DNA of 57,285 bases from an uncultured Pseudomonadota bacterium (GCA_903844155.1 CAIMSU010000199.1:1-57285); one strand, 5' to 3'; shown: positions 1 through 8,118, counted from the first letter of the stretch. Made by a program: numbers and translations. Notes: a model not told the origin generated them from the sequence alone.

Positions 1-132
1 CCGTCGTCTACCTGTCCGAAGCTGCCCCACGAAGACCGTTGGAAAGCCGTGTGCGGGAAAACCGCAAGCACGGTTTGAATGGGGGCTTTTTGAAACAAGC
101 CGGCAAAACGCCGGTATTGCGCTAAGAGTCTA
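1..132 (+). ncRNA. 3' end of a group II intron (domain V and tail)
   Basis: Positions 45-75 fold as a group II intron domain V. The lower stem AGCCGTG (45-51) pairs with CACGGTT (69-75), there is a two-base bulge (67-68), and the upper stem TGCGG/CCGCA is closed by a GAAAA loop. The catalytic AGC triad is at 45-47. The sequence matches the domain V consensus of bacterial mobile introns. A further hairpin (CCGGC-AAAA-GCCGG type, about 101-114) follows, but I could not assign a clean domain VI or branch-point A, so the 3' splice site (somewhere near 125-135) is approximate. The maturase ORF would lie upstream, outside the window. Confidence 0.65.
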
Positions 133-135
133 CCT

Positions 136-465
136 ATGCCCTGGGAGCCAAGCGTCGAAGCGATCGTGGCCGGGAGGCTCGTTGAGGGGCTCCGGGCCCA
201 GCTCGGCGACCGGGCGCGCCTCGTCCGCGGCATCGAGGTGGAGGTCGGCGAGGTGCACGAACTGGACGTCCACGAGCTCGGTGCCCAGCTCGACGCGCTG
301 CTTCCGGGCGTGGATGTGCGCGTAAGAGTCGTGCGGATCCTCTGGAAGTGTTCGGATTGCGGCGCGGAATTCCCGGCCGAGGAGCACCCGTGTCCCGTCT
401 GCGGGTCCGTGCGCGTTGCGATGATCCACGGGGACGAGCTTGGGGTGACGCGGGCGTGGGGGTAG
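136..465 (+). CDS. hypA: HypA-family hydrogenase nickel-insertion protein
   Basis: This 109-residue protein has the HypA length and layout: an alpha/beta N-terminal half, then a zinc-ribbon with C72-x2-C75 and C86-x2-C89, ending in the GDEL motif typical of HypA. HypA proteins deliver nickel during [NiFe]-hydrogenase (or urease) maturation; the zinc site is structural. The oddity is the start. HypA normally begins Met-His-Glu, and His2 with the N-terminus binds nickel. Here it reads MPWEPSVEAIV, so Glu-x-Ser-Val aligns but the His is Trp and there is an extra residue. The ATG lies directly beside the 3' end of a group II intron, so the natural 5' end may have been altered. No other hyp genes are present. 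Nickel binding is doubtful; family assignment is good. Confidence 0.75.
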   Translation: MPWEPSVEAIVAGRLVEGLRAQLGDRARLVRGIEVEVGEVHELDVHELGAQLDALLPGVDVRVRVVRILWKCSDCGAEFPAEEHPCPVCGSVRVAMIHGDELGVTRAWG

Positions 466-480
466 CGTTACCTCCTCCCA

Positions 481-1356
481 ATGGCCGACATCCTCGCCGA
501 TCTCCTCGCCCTCCTTCGCCTCGAACGCATCGAAAAGAACCTCTTCCGGGGACAAAGCCAGGATCTCGGATGGGGCGCGGTGTTCGGCGGCCAGGTCATC
601 GGTCAGGCGCTATCGGCGGCCGCCCAGACGGTCCCGGCCGAGCGCCCGGTTCACTCGTTTCACAGCTACTTCCTGCGTCCGGGCGATGCGTTCAAGCCCA
701 TCGTCTACGATGTCGACCCGATCCGCGACGGCGGGAGCTTCACCACACGCCGAATCGTCGCGATCCAGAACGGCGAGGCGATCTTCTCGATGTCGGCGAG
801 CTTTCAGGTGGAGGAGGCGGGGTTTGATCACCGCGACGTCATGCCTGACGTGCCCGGGCCGGAGGGGTTGCTCTCGGAATTGGAGGCCGCTCAGCGGGTG
901 GCGCACCGCATCCCCGTTCACCTCCGCAGCATCGCGCTCGCCGAGCGTCCGGTGGAGATCCGGCCCGTACAGCCGTCCACCCTCTTGAACCCGCGCGTCC
1001 TCCCGCCGACCCGCCAGCTCTGGTACCGGGCGACCGGCCCGCTGCCCGACGATCCCGCGGTCCACCGCTACCTGTGCGCCTACGCGAGCGATTTCAACTT
1101 CCTCGTCACGGCGTTGCAGCCGCACGCGGTGAGTGTCATCACGCCGGGCCTGCAGATCGCCAGCCTCGACCACGCAATGTGGTTCCATCGCCCCTTCCGG
1201 TTCGACGAATGGCTGCTCTACGACGTGGACTCGCCGTCGGCGAGCGGGGCCAGAGGCCTGGTGCGAGGACGGTTTTTCCGCAAGGATGGCACCCTGGTGG
1301 CGACCGTTGCCCAGGAGGGTCTGATCCGGGACCGACGCACGGAAGCGGCGCGTTGA
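481..1356 (+). CDS. tesB: acyl-CoA thioesterase II
   Basis: This 291-residue protein matches TesB-type double-hotdog acyl-CoA thioesterases, which hydrolyse medium- and long-chain acyl-CoA to free fatty acid and CoA in the cytoplasm. Recognisable blocks are the first hotdog FGGQVIGQAL (about residues 37-46), the HSFHSYFLRPGD segment, and in the second hotdog YASDFNFL, LDHAMWFHRPFR and VAQEGLIR, which carry the Asp, the mid-domain polar residue and the Gln of the family active site. Length is close to E. coli TesB (286). It begins 15 bases after hypA with no obvious Shine-Dalgarno sequence, so it may be co-transcribed. Confidence 0.92.
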   Translation: MADILADLLALLRLERIEKNLFRGQSQDLGWGAVFGGQVIGQALSAAAQTVPAERPVHSFHSYFLRPGDAFKPIVYDVDPIRDGGSFTTRRIVAIQNGEAIFSMSASFQVEEAGFDHRDVMPDVPGPEGLLSELEAAQRVAHRIPVHLRSIALAERPVEIRPVQPSTLLNPRVLPPTRQLWYRATGPLPDDPAVHRYLCAYASDFNFLVTALQPHAVSVITPGLQIASLDHAMWFHRPFRFDEWLLYDVDSPSASGARGLVRGRFFRKDGTLVATVAQEGLIRDRRTEAAR

Positions 1357-1430
1357 CACGGTAAAAGTGCGAGGGGGACCTGTCCAAGGACCGGGACTCG
1401 GTTAGGCCGCCGCGTCGACGAAGGACCACG

Positions 1431-2246
1431 ATGGAAATTCATCCAGCACGACTTAGCGGGTTCGCCATCTTCCGCGGGGTGCCGACAGGGGACCTGCTCG
1501 CGCTGGTCTCGGCGGGCGAGGGGGTCGAGTCCCAACGTGGCGAGGTGCTCTTTCGCGAGGGCGCTCGCGCGAAGGACGCCTATCTCGTCATCTCGGGGCG
1601 GCTCGGCGTGTACCTTGGCGAGGGCATCGGTGAGCGGCTGATTGGGGAGGTTCGCAAGGGCGAGATCGTCGGTGAGGCGGGGTTGATGAACCTCGCCGCG
1701 CGGCGCAACGCCACGGTTCGTGCTCTCACGGACTGCGACCTGCTGCGGCTCACGCCCCGGACGGTCATGGATCTGAACCAGAACCCCGCGATGGTCGCGA
1801 TCGAGCTCTACCTCCTCGAAGCGATGGCCCGCCGCATCCGGGGTGCGAACATGCGCCTGGAGGAGGCGCTCTCGCCCCCCGCGGTGGCCCCGGGTAACAG
1901 CGCCTCCACGCCGCGATCGACCCTCCCGCCGGGTTCGACGCTGCCCCCCGGCTCCACCCTCCCGCCGAGGGCCTCGCTGCCCCCCCGCTCCAGCCTGCCC
2001 CCGGGCTCGACCCTCCCGCCCCGGTCCACGCTCCCACCTGGGTCCACGCTCCCGCCGCGAACGACGCTCCCGCCGCGGTCGACGCTGCCCGGCGCCTCGT
2101 TGTCGTCGTCTGCGCACGGCACGCAACCGCCACGCGGCACGGTCCCGCCGCCGTCCGCCACGGTCCCGCCCGGGCAAAAGGAAGCGTCGCCGCGCTCCGA
2201 GAGCCTCACCCAGACCCTCCTCCGCATCCTCGGAGCCAAGTCATGA
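1431..2246 (+). CDS. cyclic nucleotide-binding-domain protein with Pro/Thr-rich repeat tail
   Basis: Residues about 10-130 form a Crp-type cyclic-nucleotide-binding beta-roll (GEVLFREGARAKDAYLVISG, then GEIVGEAGLM as the phosphate-binding-cassette region). There is no helix-turn-helix, so it is a sensor or scaffold rather than a Crp-like repressor. Residues about 155-245 are a low-complexity tail built from roughly a dozen copies of a five-residue unit of the form S/T-T/S-L-P-P followed by G or R. AAGGA nine bases before the ATG supports the start. The stop overlaps the start of the next gene, which has the same domain, so the two are probably one translationally coupled pair. Function is not known. 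Confidence 0.8.
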   Translation: MEIHPARLSGFAIFRGVPTGDLLALVSAGEGVESQRGEVLFREGARAKDAYLVISGRLGVYLGEGIGERLIGEVRKGEIVGEAGLMNLAARRNATVRALTDCDLLRLTPRTVMDLNQNPAMVAIELYLLEAMARRIRGANMRLEEALSPPAVAPGNSASTPRSTLPPGSTLPPGSTLPPRASLPPRSSLPPGSTLPPRSTLPPGSTLPPRTTLPPRSTLPGASLSSSAHGTQPPRGTVPPPSATVPPGQKEASPRSESLTQTLLRILGAKS

Positions 2247-2854
2247 GCTCGACTGACACCCTCCCCATCGCCCGCCACCTCGTCGAGGCTCACCCGTTCC
2301 TCGGGATCGACCCGAAGAACGTGAACGCCTGGCTCTCCGAGTGCCCAGAGCGCATCTACCGACCCGGCCAGCAGCTCTGCAAGGAGAAGACGTATGGCGA
2401 CGAGGCGTTCATCATCGTCGAGGGGCGCATCATCGTCTCGCGCTTTGATCGCCGGGGTTTCCCGCAAACGTTGACGACGCTGGTCGGCCCCGTCCTCCTC
2501 GGCCAGCTCTCGCTGATCGACAACGCCATCCGCAGCGCCACGCTCACCGCAGAAGGCACGGTCAAAGCTCGGATCCTCGACCGCGGCACCTGGCAGCGCC
2601 TGGCGCTCTCGGCGACGGCTGAGGGCTCGGCGCTTCGCCGGCTGTTCCTCTCCAGCCTGCAACAGCAATTGTTCCGCACGCACTCCCAGATTTCCGAGAT
2701 CGCCGCAGGCGTGCACGCCCTCGCCCCCACGCCCGAGCTCGGCCGCGTCATCCCCGTCGTCCGCCTGGACGAGGACGATTTTGCGCCCGACCACGTGACG
2801 GATGATCTGACGGACGAGCAGAAATTGCACGCGTTGAATCCGTACAAGAGGTGA
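2243..2854 (+). CDS. cyclic nucleotide-binding-domain protein
   Basis: This 203-residue protein carries one Crp-type cyclic-nucleotide-binding domain (about residues 30-140: GQQLCKEKTYGDEAFIIVEG, later GQLSLIDNAIRSATLTAEG). It lacks a DNA-binding domain and the repeat tail of its upstream neighbour. The ATGA overlap with the upstream gene and the GTGA overlap with the downstream gene put it in the middle of one operon. The two adjacent proteins with this fold may pair as paralogous sensors; that is inference. Confidence 0.8.
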   Translation: MSSTDTLPIARHLVEAHPFLGIDPKNVNAWLSECPERIYRPGQQLCKEKTYGDEAFIIVEGRIIVSRFDRRGFPQTLTTLVGPVLLGQLSLIDNAIRSATLTAEGTVKARILDRGTWQRLALSATAEGSALRRLFLSSLQQQLFRTHSQISEIAAGVHALAPTPELGRVIPVVRLDEDDFAPDHVTDDLTDEQKLHALNPYKR

Positions 2855-3141
2855 TCCGCGCGGCGCTGCTCGCGTTGCTCTCCGGGTGCCTGGCCTGTTC
2901 GGGCTTTCGTTGCCCTGGCCGGGAAATGCAGGTGACAGCCGTGGTGAGCCCCGCGGAGCTGCAAGCGCTCGGGTCGTGCGAGGCGATCTGCTCGGCTGTG
3001 GGCCGCGAGGAGAACACGCCGGGTGACAGTGGGTATGAGCTGAACGTGCTCGCGTGTTCGCTCGCGCCGGCCCCGGCAGGCGACACCGCGGTCGGCGCTT
3101 CGGTCGTGTGTACCGTGTGGGAGGGGCAGCCATGCATGTAG
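2851..3141 (+). CDS. Cys-rich small lipoprotein, first of three tandem paralogues
   Basis: A 96-residue protein from a GTG start that overlaps the previous stop (GTGA). The N-terminus MIRAALLALLSGC is a lipoprotein signal with lipobox LSGC. The mature part has a spaced Cys pattern: C-E-A-I-C, then A-C-S-L, V-C-T-V and a final P-C. The same pattern recurs in the next two small genes, so the three are tandem duplicates of one secreted family. I do not recognise the family; the even number of cysteines suggests disulfides outside the cytoplasm. Confidence 0.65.
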   Translation: MIRAALLALLSGCLACSGFRCPGREMQVTAVVSPAELQALGSCEAICSAVGREENTPGDSGYELNVLACSLAPAPAGDTAVGASVVCTVWEGQPCM

Positions 3142-3446
3142 GCGCGCCGCGGATGGGGCTCGCGCCGATGGTCGTCACGTTCCTCGCTGCGTGCCGCTAC
3201 CCTGATTGTCCGTCCCCGCCAAACGTGCACATCGACGAGCTGCTGACCCACGCCGAGTTGGACACGGCTGGGATCGACTCCGGCGGCATCGCGGACTGGT
3301 CCTGCGAGAGCCTCTGCATGACGATGGCCGATGCTGACCGCCGATCGCAGTCTGCATGGCGTGTGGACTCCTGCTCGCTCACTGCGGATCCGAGCGGCGC
3401 CGTGCGAATCCAGTGCGTGGCGGAGATGTCGTGGTTCTGCAAATAG
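3132..3446 (+). CDS. Cys-rich small lipoprotein, second paralogue
   Basis: Starting at ATG 3132, inside the end of the previous gene, gives a 104-residue protein with signal MGLAPMVVTFLAAC (lipobox LAAC). The mature region repeats the Cys layout of its neighbours: S-C-E-S-L-C, D-S-C-S-L, I-Q-C-V and a final F-C-K. A longer in-frame start exists upstream, but it would overlap the previous gene by about 90 bases and add no signal peptide. Function unknown. Confidence 0.6.
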   Translation: MHVGAPRMGLAPMVVTFLAACRYPDCPSPPNVHIDELLTHAELDTAGIDSGGIADWSCESLCMTMADADRRSQSAWRVDSCSLTADPSGAVRIQCVAEMSWFCK

Positions 3447-3463
3447 TGTAGCTACTCCCTATA

Positions 3464-3742
3464 TTGTTGGCCTGCGGGTGTACGGGCGGCCCGTGCCCCA
3501 GCGACACCCAGACGCTGTCCTTTGACATCACCCCGGACGAGCTTCAGGACGCGACGGCGGACAGCGCCGGGTCCTGCGAGGCGAGGTGCCATGCGCTGCT
3601 CGAGGCCAGCGGCTGGCTCGACGACACCGGGGCGTGGGTTCAGGGCTTTGAATCGTGTACCCTGACGGTCGCAGACGGGCAGGACTCGGACGTGGGGGCG
3701 ACCGTCGCCTGCACGGTTGACGTTGGCGGCAAGTGCGAGTAA
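3464..3742 (+). CDS. Cys-rich small protein, third paralogue, signal peptide broken
   Basis: The 92-residue body repeats the family pattern (S-C-E-A-R-C, E-S-C-T-L, A-C-T-V, K-C-E). As an open frame it can only start at TTG 3464, just before Leu-Ala-Cys, which leaves no signal sequence. Reading further upstream in the same frame from GTG 3431 (GGAG six bases before it) gives MVLQIV, then an in-frame TAG at 3449-3451, then LLPILLAC. That is a plausible lipoprotein signal interrupted by one stop codon. The gene is probably recently inactivated, or the TAG is a sequence error. Confidence 0.5.
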   Translation: MLACGCTGGPCPSDTQTLSFDITPDELQDATADSAGSCEARCHALLEASGWLDDTGAWVQGFESCTLTVADGQDSDVGATVACTVDVGGKCE

Positions 3743-3782
3743 TTCCGCAGCGGACGGGACAACGCGCGCGTTAGAGACGGCG

Positions 3783-5057
3783 ATGCACCCCGCCCAACCC
3801 CCCGCCTTCCCCGGCTTCCGCGCAGTCCCGCGCACCGGCGTCATCTACGTGATGACGGAGGCGGCGGAGCGCGGGTTCCGATATGGGAATCCGGATTGGG
3901 CGAACCTCGGCCAGGGCGCGCCCGAGACCGGCGATCTCCCAGGTGCACCGCCGCGGATCACCAACGTCTGGCTGGACCCGGCGTCCTTTGAGTACGCGCC
4001 GGTGGACGGACTGAAGGATCTGAAGGAGGCGGTCGCGGCGCTCTACAATCACCGCTACCGGAAGGGGCGACGGTCGCAGTACACGGCAGACAACGTCTGT
4101 ATCTCTGCGGGTGGTCGCGCCGGGCTGACGCGAATCGCGGCCGCTCTGGGCCCGGTCCACCTCGGCCACATGCTCCCCGACTACACCGCATACGAGGAAT
4201 TGCTGGGGGTATTCCGGGATTTCGTCCCCATCCCCATCCCGCTCAAGCCCGAGGACGGCTTCCGATTCTCGCCCGAGTCGCTGCGCGACCGCATCGTGTC
4301 GATGGGCCTGGGCGCGGTGCTGCTCTCGAACCCCTGCAACCCGACGGGAAACGTGGTCCGCGGCGAGGAATTGCACCGGTGGGTCTCCATCGCTCGCAAG
4401 CTGAACACCGTGCTCATCCTGGATGAGTTCTACGCGCACTACGTGTACGAGGGCGATCAAGCGGATGGCGCGCTCGGGCCCGTCTCCGCGGCGGCGTACG
4501 TGGAGGATGTGGACCGCGACCCGGTCGTGATCGTGGACGGGCTGACGAAGAACTGGCGCTATCCGGGGTGGCGGCTCTCCTGGACGGTCGGGCCGTCCTC
4601 GGTGGTGCGGGGGTTGGCGTCTGCCGGGTCGTTTTTGGACGGGGGTGCGCCGCATCCGCTGCAGCGCGCGGCGATCCCGCTGCTTGAACCGGCCGTTGCC
4701 GACGCCGAGGCGCGTGCGATCCGGACAACGTTCCAGGCCAAGCGTGACCTGATGGTCGCCCGGTGTCGGGCGATGGGGATGCGGATCAACGACCCGCCCG
4801 AGGGTGCGTTCTACCTGTTTCCGTCGCTTGAGGGGCTTCCAGGCCGGTTTCGGGAAGGGCAGGGGCTCTTTGAGGGCGGGCTGGCCCACAAGGTCATCTG
4901 CGTCCCGGGCGCGTTCTTCGACATCGATCCAGGCAACCGCCGCTCGGCCTTCGGTTCGCGATTGTCCAGCTACGTCCGGCTTTCCTTCGGTCCAGACGAG
5001 GCGACGCTCATCCGCGGGCTCGATCGGCTCGCGGCGATGATCAAGGCTGGGGGATGA
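3783..5057 (+). CDS. PLP-dependent aminotransferase, class I/II
   Basis: Fold-type I aminotransferase of 424 residues from ATG 3783; an earlier TTG in frame would overlap the preceding gene. Visible family marks are SAGGRAG (cofactor phosphate loop), SNPCNPTGN, LILDEFYAHYVY (the Asp that pairs with the PLP pyridine nitrogen) and DGLTKNWRYPGWRLSW, whose Lys is the Schiff-base lysine. A C-terminal Arg-containing segment (YVRLSFG) fits the substrate-carboxylate site. The amino donor cannot be told from sequence; alanine- or aspartate-type activity is typical. Its stop overlaps the next start (ATGA). Confidence 0.88.
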   Translation: MHPAQPPAFPGFRAVPRTGVIYVMTEAAERGFRYGNPDWANLGQGAPETGDLPGAPPRITNVWLDPASFEYAPVDGLKDLKEAVAALYNHRYRKGRRSQYTADNVCISAGGRAGLTRIAAALGPVHLGHMLPDYTAYEELLGVFRDFVPIPIPLKPEDGFRFSPESLRDRIVSMGLGAVLLSNPCNPTGNVVRGEELHRWVSIARKLNTVLILDEFYAHYVYEGDQADGALGPVSAAAYVEDVDRDPVVIVDGLTKNWRYPGWRLSWTVGPSSVVRGLASAGSFLDGGAPHPLQRAAIPLLEPAVADAEARAIRTTFQAKRDLMVARCRAMGMRINDPPEGAFYLFPSLEGLPGRFREGQGLFEGGLAHKVICVPGAFFDIDPGNRRSAFGSRLSSYVRLSFGPDEATLIRGLDRLAAMIKAGG

Positions 5058-5893
5058 TCGGACTGGTGCTCGTGTCGATGGCGCTGGCCGGGCATCCGGC
5101 GGATCTCGCGCCGGGTGCGCCGGACCTGCAGGACTCCGAGCAGCGATTGGTGGCCTTGATCGCCGAGGCCGACGCAGTGCGCGCAGCCACGTCGCGGCTG
5201 CAGGCCCGGTGGGTGGCGCTGGGGCATCCGCCCGCGGACGTGGACGGGACGGGAAAGACCGTCGTCCCCAGGGCAAAGCCCGTGGACCCCTGCGCGCAGG
5301 AGCGCACGGACATCGGTTGGCGGATCGAGCGTTTTGGCTCGGCGTGGCGGGAGGCCGCGCAGGCGGTGCACGCCGAGGCCGGACGGCTGGCGGGAATTCG
5401 GTCCGCCGCGACGGTCGCGCCGCTGGTGGACGCGCGGTGGGGGGACCGGCTGAACGGGCTGGTCGCCGCAGACACCGCCGGTGAGAAGGCTTTTGTGGAA
5501 GCGAGCGTGTGGCAGGCGACCTTTGTCCGACCGGTGCTCGACACGTGCGCCAGCGCGCCGGTCAAGGCCGCGCCCGCGCGGAAACCAAAGGTGAAACCGG
5601 ATAGTCAGGCCGAGACCCCGGATGCACGCGTCGACGAACCTGCGGCACCACCTCCAAACGGCGAGGCGCTGACCTTCGCGTGGGAGAAGGGCCACGTCGC
5701 TACCCCGGTGGCCGTGCTCGCCGCGGGTGACGGGTGGGTCTGCCCCGCGGGGATCCGGGCCGACGACGCCGTCGTCCTGCTCGATCCGGGGGCGGACGGC
5801 TCGGCGAACGCGTGCTGGTCAGCGTCGTCGACGTGCGGGTGCGCCGGCGAGGCGGTGTGGCCGGGCGGTGTCATCGCGCCGCCGGCCGATTGA
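5054..5893 (+). CDS. secreted protein of unknown function
   Basis: A 279-residue protein with a short N-terminal signal (MIGLVLVSMALAGHPA). The middle is alanine-rich and helical, followed by a Pro/Ala/Lys linker (about residues 175-205) and a C-terminal segment with four clustered cysteines (VCPAG, NACWSASSTCGCAG). ATGA overlap with the aminotransferase shows co-transcription. It ends 7 bases before the converging yceI-type gene. I do not recognise a domain. Confidence 0.65.
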   Translation: MIGLVLVSMALAGHPADLAPGAPDLQDSEQRLVALIAEADAVRAATSRLQARWVALGHPPADVDGTGKTVVPRAKPVDPCAQERTDIGWRIERFGSAWREAAQAVHAEAGRLAGIRSAATVAPLVDARWGDRLNGLVAADTAGEKAFVEASVWQATFVRPVLDTCASAPVKAAPARKPKVKPDSQAETPDARVDEPAAPPPNGEALTFAWEKGHVATPVAVLAAGDGWVCPAGIRADDAVVLLDPGADGSANACWSASSTCGCAGEAVWPGGVIAPPAD

Positions 5894-5900
5894 GCTGTTT

Positions 5901-6485
5901 TTAGCCTGCCGTCTTCTTCATCTCGACGTCGAGCTCGATCTTGACCTCGTCGCTCACGACGTAGCCGCCGGCGTCGAGGGTCTTGTTGAAGTTCATCCCG
6001 AAGTCCTGCCGGTTGATCGTGGCGGTTGCGTGGGTTGCGCGACGCGTGGCGCCCCAGGGGTCCTTGATCTCGGCGCTGAAGGGGTCGCAGTGGAACGTGA
6101 CCTCCCTGGTGACGCCGTGGATGGTCAGGTCGCCGGTCAGGTCGAGGGCGCCGCCGGTCCCGGCCTTCGCGGACTTGGACGTGAAGGTCATGTTCGGGAA
6201 CTTCGTGGCGTCAAAGAAGTTGGTGGAGAGCAGGTCGGCGTCGCGCGTCTGGTCGTGGGTGTCGACGCTTGCGACGCCGACCGTCGCGCTGACCTTCGTG
6301 CCGGCGACGTTCTTGTCGTCGTAGTCGACGGTGCCGCTCACGGTGCCGAACTCGCCACGCACGTTGGAGATGGTCATGTGGACGACGGAGAACCCCACGC
6401 GGCTGTGGACGGGATCCACGGCGTAGGAAGCGGCGTTTGCGTGGGACATCAAGGCGAACGGGAGGGCGAGGAGGGCGAGAGGCAT
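5901..6485 (-). CDS. YceI-family periplasmic lipid-binding protein
   Basis: A 194-residue YceI-like protein. The signal peptide MPLALLALPFALMSHANA ends at Ala-Ala, then follow YAVDPVHSRVGFSVVHM, the FGTVSGTVDYD strand, FPNMTFTSKSAK, LTGDLTIHGVTREVTF and FGMNFNKTLDAGGYVVSDEVKIELDVE, the usual order of YceI beta strands. The family forms a lipocalin-like barrel binding polyisoprenoids in the periplasm. Start chosen at the ATG directly before the signal peptide, with CGGAG upstream; a longer frame continues but has no signal. Confidence 0.9.
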   Translation of the reverse strand: MPLALLALPFALMSHANAASYAVDPVHSRVGFSVVHMTISNVRGEFGTVSGTVDYDDKNVAGTKVSATVGVASVDTHDQTRDADLLSTNFFDATKFPNMTFTSKSAKAGTGGALDLTGDLTIHGVTREVTFHCDPFSAEIKDPWGATRRATHATATINRQDFGMNFNKTLDAGGYVVSDEVKIELDVEMKKTAG

Positions 6486-6619
6486 GGAGAGCTCCGGAGT
6501 GGTGAGTCGCTTCCGTTTTGGAAGTGACGTGAGGTTGTGCACGGTTTCGGCGGCGACAAGGACGCAGGGAGGATTCTCTGTGATGCCCTCATCCGCCGGC
6601 GCGTACTCCGGCACCTTCT

Positions 6620-6628
6620 CCCGGAGGG
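6620..6628. repeat. IS target-site duplication, left copy
   Basis: CCCGGAGGG, identical to 8083-8091, directly abuts the left end of the IS50-like element. Nine bases is the duplication size known for Tn5-type transposition. Confidence 0.9.
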
Positions 6629-8082
6629 CTGATCTGTTTACACATCTCGGAGTGCCATGAGCCAGCCCTCCTCCAGGCTTCGGAGCCGCCTCCACCCCCA
6701 CCACAAGGTTCGCCATCCAGGCTCGCCGTCCGACTTCCGGCCGAAGAACCCTCCCATCTTGGCCAGGGCGTGCATCCACTCGCGCGCGCTCGGCTTCGCG
6801 GCCAACCTCGGGAATTCCCGGCGGAGGATCGCTCGTTGGGTGCGCGACAGAATCTGTTCCGACACGTCTGTACTCCCGCCTCGTGCGGCGTCCCGGAGGA
6901 CGAGCATCTGCCAGGCGGCGACCGTGGCCAGCGCGAGGAAGTTCTCGAACGAGTGCATCGTCTCAAACTGCGCGCGCTCGATCGAGCAGCCCGTTTTGAG
7001 CCCCATGTGAAATCGGTAGAACCGAACGACGGTGAGCGCGTCTTCAAGCGACTCGCAGGGCTCGGTTGTGAGCAGGTACCAGGCCAAGGGCGTGACGCCC
7101 TCGGGCGGGTCGAGTTCCTCCACCAGCACCATCCCGACCTCGATGGATACCCCCTTGCCCCCTATGCTTTTCGGCGGTTTCAACGCCATGCGAACTCCTC
7201 GCACCGAGAGCGTCGCCGACCGGCTGGCCTGCCCGGCCTTCCGGGGCACCAGAATCTGAACCGTGCCCAGCTCTGGGGCCTTCTCGACTGCCGTCATGGA
7301 CAATGTCTCGTTCGATACTGGGATCGCCAGGCGACGGTCCCGAATCGCTCGAATCACGAAGCCATGCTGCAGGTCTCGCATCGTCTGCATCGCTTCGAAG
7401 ATGTCGCCCTCGCGATCAAACACCGCGATGATCCTCGGAGAATCGGGTGGAGGCGGCGACCAGACATTCGCGGGCGATCGCGTGCGTCCGAACGCCTGCG
7501 CCACGCCGTCTTGCACACCTCCCCAGTGCTCGCTCTCGCGATCGCGGAACTTCCGCTGCGCGCTGGTCTCGCCTTTCGGCGCAGGAGTCCACGACCTGGC
7601 CCAGACCTCCTGGGCGGCAACGCCCAGCACCGACCCGTCCTCGGGATCCACGAGCAACGCCGAATGGGCGAAGAACCCCTGAACCGCCAGCGCGCTGTCC
7701 ACGGGACCGAACCCGTCGATGTCCTCGCGCTGACCGAAGCTGAATGTCGTGGTGTCCAGCGCGCAAAGCACGATCCGGCGACCACCGGCGCGCAGCGTGG
7801 ACATCGTTCGATGGCCCTGGAGAAGCGCAAAATGGGTGACGTCCTCGCTGGCCGCGAGCCGGTAGCAAGCCATCGCCTGGGACTTCGATCCGCAGGACTG
7901 AGCGACGGACCGGCCGGAGTGAGACAGGAGTTGCCCCACCACGACCCCGGCCCGCACGTTCCGGCGGGCATCTCCAAGGGGACAGCTTGAGAATTCTGAA
8001 AACGTAGGAAGGTGGATCTGGGTCATCGCGGCTCCTTTGGGCGCCGCTAACTCTTGACCCGTCAACTGTGCATACAGATCAG
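6629..8082 (-). mobile_element. IS4-family, IS50 (Tn5)-like insertion sequence
   Basis: A 1454-bp insertion with ends CTGATCTGTTTACACATCT (6629-6647) and, on the other strand, CTGATCTGTATGCACAGTT (8064-8082). These 19-bp ends match each other at 15 positions and resemble the Tn5 mosaic end. It is flanked by a perfect 9-bp direct repeat, CCCGGAGGG, at 6620-6628 and 8083-8091, the target-duplication length of the Tn5 group. The single transposase is on the minus strand. It sits between the yceI-type gene and the sigma-54 activator and breaks no gene. Confidence 0.92.
6638..8026 (-). CDS. IS50/Tn5-like transposase lacking the catalytic Glu
   Basis: A 462-residue DDE transposase of the IS4 family, Tn5 subgroup. 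DTTTFSFG carries the first catalytic Asp and FDREGDIFE the second. The third region should read Tyr-x2-Arg-x3-Glu before the conserved F-H-x-x-x-K-T-G, but here the sequence runs VVRFYRFHMGLKTGCSIERAQFE. Compared with Tn5 (IYTHRWRIEEFHKAWKTG) about seven residues, including the YREK Arg and Glu, are missing. This fits an in-frame deletion of about 21 bp near 7008-7014. The rest of the C-terminal domain is intact. It should be catalytically dead unless helped in trans. Start taken at the ATG before TQIHLPTF; the frame runs on through the next gene only as an antisense artefact. Confidence 0.85.
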   Translation of the reverse strand: MTQIHLPTFSEFSSCPLGDARRNVRAGVVVGQLLSHSGRSVAQSCGSKSQAMACYRLAASEDVTHFALLQGHRTMSTLRAGGRRIVLCALDTTTFSFGQREDIDGFGPVDSALAVQGFFAHSALLVDPEDGSVLGVAAQEVWARSWTPAPKGETSAQRKFRDRESEHWGGVQDGVAQAFGRTRSPANVWSPPPPDSPRIIAVFDREGDIFEAMQTMRDLQHGFVIRAIRDRRLAIPVSNETLSMTAVEKAPELGTVQILVPRKAGQASRSATLSVRGVRMALKPPKSIGGKGVSIEVGMVLVEELDPPEGVTPLAWYLLTTEPCESLEDALTVVRFYRFHMGLKTGCSIERAQFETMHSFENFLALATVAAWQMLVLRDAARGGSTDVSEQILSRTQRAILRREFPRLAAKPSAREWMHALAKMGGFFGRKSDGEPGWRTLWWGWRRLRSLEEGWLMALRDV

Positions 8083-8091
8083 CCCGGAGGG
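8083..8091. repeat. IS target-site duplication, right copy
   Basis: CCCGGAGGG, identical to 6620-6628, directly abuts the right end of the IS50-like element. Confidence 0.9.
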
Positions 8092-8118
8092 AGAAGGGAG
8101 GACAGAATCGGCATCCGA

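Noticed and set aside
1808-3178. Minus-strand frame of about 456 residues
   Set aside because: It is antisense to the two cyclic-nucleotide-binding genes and consists of Gly/Arg/Pro-rich shadows of the repeat tail.
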